A stretch of 27,637 nucleotides of DNA from the NCBI GenBank assembly GCA_041617155.1, contig JBFJPL010000054.1, positions 1 through 27,637 on the forward strand, in the 5' to 3' direction. Source of the stretch: CAMYKD01 sp041617155. GTDB taxonomy: Bacteria > Pseudomonadota > Alphaproteobacteria > Kiloniellales > JAKSDN01. Below the pieces are notes generated by a model, which did not search any database, was not told where the DNA came from, and worked only from the letters and a program-made list of their open reading frames with translations. Each line of letters starts with the position of its first letter. Position 1 is the stretch's first letter. Both the position numbers and the translations under genes were made by a program. This document shows positions 26,169 through 27,637 of this stretch, one piece after another.

Positions 26169-26774
26169 ATGGGGCCAGTGACAACAACAGGAATTCTTCA
26201 GCCTGGAGTCGAACGGCGCGCCACGCGCCGCCAATTCATGTCAAAGCTGGGCAGCGCCGCGGCGGCGGCGGCTGTCTGTGCCATACCGGCGCAATCCGTG
26301 CTCGCCGCGCGACCGCCCTTGCCGTCCGAGCGCGAACTCACCTTCCACGCCCTGCACACCGGCGAGCGCGTGACCGCGACCTACGTCTCCGGCGGTGCCC
26401 ACGTTCCAAATGCACTGGTCGAGATCGACTACGTCCTGCGCGACTGGCGCACCGATGAAGTCATGCAGACCGATCGCCGGTTGCTCGATCTGCTCTACGT
26501 GCTGTGCCGTAGGGTCGGCAGCAAGGCGCCGGTCGAGGTCGTTTCCGCCTATCGCTCGCCGAAGACCAACACACAGCTCGCCGCCGCCAGCCGCCTGGTC
26601 GCCAAGCGCAGCTTCCACATGCGTGGCATGGCGATCGACATCCGCCTGCCCGACTGCGATCTCAAAGCTTTGCATCGGGCCGCCCTGGCTCTCAAGCTCG
26701 GCGGTGTCGGGCTGTACAGCAAGTCCGGTTTCATTCACATCGACACCGGGCAGGTGCGGCGCTGGGGCGCATAA
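26169..26774 (+). CDS. Tat-exported DUF882/YcbK (MepK-like) peptidoglycan endopeptidase
   Basis: A 201-residue protein of the YcbK/DUF882 branch of the M15 peptidase fold. The N-terminus holds a twin-arginine signal: TRRQFMSKLGSAAAAAAVCAIPAQSVLA. The catalytic domain shows VEVVSAYRSPKTN, SFHMRGMAIDIRLP (zinc ligands His and Asp) and GFIHIDTG (third ligand His). E. coli YcbK (MepK) cleaves 3-3 crosslinks, is also Tat-exported, and is encoded beside ycbB, as here beside two YcbB-like genes. The start is uncertain: the ATG at 26169 keeps the Tat motif about 20 residues in, with no good ribosome binding site; a TTG at 26166 and a GTG at 26178 are alternatives. It probably works as the opener for crosslinks made by its neighbours. 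Confidence 0.88.
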   Translation: MGPVTTTGILQPGVERRATRRQFMSKLGSAAAAAAVCAIPAQSVLAARPPLPSERELTFHALHTGERVTATYVSGGAHVPNALVEIDYVLRDWRTDEVMQTDRRLLDLLYVLCRRVGSKAPVEVVSAYRSPKTNTQLAAASRLVAKRSFHMRGMAIDIRLPDCDLKALHRAALALKLGGVGLYSKSGFIHIDTGQVRRWGA

Positions 26775-26938
26775 TACCAAGTCTCGGTGAAATAGGTCAT
26801 TGTCGCCGAAATTTGGTACAAGGCGTCGATTCGAGGCGACCCTCGGGTTCGATTCGCTTTTGACCATGGCGCCGGCTGGCTTATGATGCGCCAATGTCCG
26901 CGGCACCGCATCTCGAGGACAGTGAGGCAGGTAATCTG

Positions 26939-27541
26939 ATGGAAAAGTTCACCAAGCTGAGCGGCGTCGCGGCGCCCCTGCCGATGGTCAACGTCGATAC
27001 CGACAAGATCATCCCCAAGCAGTTCCTGAAGACGATTCGGCGCACCGGCCTTTCCAAGGGGTTGTTCTACGAGCTGCGTTTCGACGAGAAGGGCAACAAG
27101 AAGGACTTCGTGCTCGACCAGCCGGCTTACAAGGACGCCAGGATATTGGTCGCCGGCGAAAATTTCGGCTGCGGCTCGTCGCGCGAGCACGCGCCCTGGG
27201 CGCTGCTCGATGCCGGCATTCGCTGCGTCATCGCGCCCAGCTTCGCCGACATCTTTTACAACAACTGCTTCAAGAACGGCATCCTGCCGATCGCCCTGCC
27301 CGAGGCGCAGGTCGACCTGCTGATGGATGACGCCGAGCGGGGCGCCAACGCGGTTGTCACGGTCGATCTGGAAAAACAGGAAATCACCGGTCCCGACGGT
27401 GGCACGATCGCCTTCGAGATCGATCCCTTCCGCAAGCACTGCCTGATGAACGGCCTGGACGACATCGGGCTCACGCTCGAGAAGGCCGACAAGATCGACG
27501 GCTTCGAGGCCAAGCGCCAAACCGCGGAGCCCTGGCTCTAG
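26939..27541 (+). CDS. leuD: 3-isopropylmalate dehydratase small subunit
   Basis: A 200-residue partner of LeuC, carrying the swivelling domain that closes over the substrate. Landmarks are MEKFTKLSGVAAPLPMVNVDTDKIIPKQFLKTI, VAGENFGCGSSREHAPWALLDAGIRCVIAPSFADIFYNNCFKNGILPI and DPFRKHCLMNGLDDIGLTL. Length is normal. The frame opens at 26894, but the conserved N-terminus begins at the ATG at 26939, with GAGG about 12 nt upstream. It is separated from leuC by the two transpeptidase genes and the MepK-like gene, all on the same strand. leuB would usually follow, but the window ends 96 bp later. Confidence 0.97.
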   Translation: MEKFTKLSGVAAPLPMVNVDTDKIIPKQFLKTIRRTGLSKGLFYELRFDEKGNKKDFVLDQPAYKDARILVAGENFGCGSSREHAPWALLDAGIRCVIAPSFADIFYNNCFKNGILPIALPEAQVDLLMDDAERGANAVVTVDLEKQEITGPDGGTIAFEIDPFRKHCLMNGLDDIGLTLEKADKIDGFEAKRQTAEPWL

Positions 27542-27612
27542 TGGTCTAAATCAGACATATGGGTCCCCTAGGACGGCCTTCCGAGATCATCCGGCTAGGC
27601 GCGTAGCGCGGC

Positions 27613-27630
27613 GTGATGCGGGCGCATCAC
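27613..27630. repeat. Perfect palindrome downstream of leuD
   Basis: GTGATGCG (27613–27620), GG, CGCATCAC (27623–27630): flawless 8-bp arms with a 2-nt centre, 70 nt after the leuD stop. The short loop suits a protein-binding operator better than a terminator. The window ends just after, so what it might control is unknown. The rest of 27542–27637 shows no gene. Confidence 0.4.
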
Positions 27631-27637
27631 AAGCGCC

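Overview
The window looks like a piece of chromosome from a GC-rich alphaproteobacterium, probably of the Rhodospirillales type. The evidence is high-GC codon use, the order dapF–mtaB–ftsY next to ffh–rpsP–rimM–trmD–rplS–leuC–leuD, TTGAC-N17-TAGGGT-type promoters, and one perfect CtrA-type box (TTAA-N7-TTAAC). Most of it is core housekeeping DNA, with several small insertions, relics and duplications.

Layout. 1–4212 (minus strand) holds a three-gene ABC exporter (membrane fusion protein, FtsX/MacB permease, LolD/MacB-type ATPase), then an SDR oxidoreductase and the N-terminus of a probable SAM methyltransferase that runs off the left edge. Divergent from the exporter, pgk (4339) is followed closely by a lipoprotein of the soluble sugar/sorbosone dehydrogenase beta-propeller family. 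A solitary mreB (minus) faces it, preceded by a small secreted protein of unknown function. 8643–11953 is a patchwork: a Nudix hydrolase, a DMT/EamA transporter, a secreted alpha/beta hydrolase, a 25-codon relic of the start of a second DMT gene, and a small DUF6717-like gene.

11993–15754 is the ftsY–mtaB–dapF block on the minus strand. It is interrupted by an oppositely oriented, lower-GC DUF2199 gene. mtaB and dapF each have a -10 TATAAC exactly 6 nt before the ATG, which predicts leaderless mRNAs. 15755–16471 is an AT-rich island with CtrA-type boxes, a 45-aa pilin-like membrane peptide, and a translationally coupled 93-aa Cys-containing protein that I do not recognise.

16728–20684 is the ffh–rpsP–rimM–trmD–rplS translation/secretion operon. 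Its bS16 carries a long Ala/Glu/Pro tail built from tandem 45-nt repeats. leuC and leuD (isopropylmalate isomerase) follow, but they are separated by two tandem YcbB/LdtD-like L,D-transpeptidases of identical length and a Tat-exported DUF882/MepK-like endopeptidase, which together form a peptidoglycan 3-3 crosslink module. Between the two transpeptidases lies an untranslated relic of the last 20 codons of a second leuC. It matches the intact leuC at 19 of 20 residues although 14 codons differ. This scar indicates that the locus was built by duplication or allelic replacement, and it is the most informative unusual feature here.

I saw no tRNA, rRNA, CRISPR array, insertion sequence or phage gene. 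All functional calls come from reading motifs; no database search was run.
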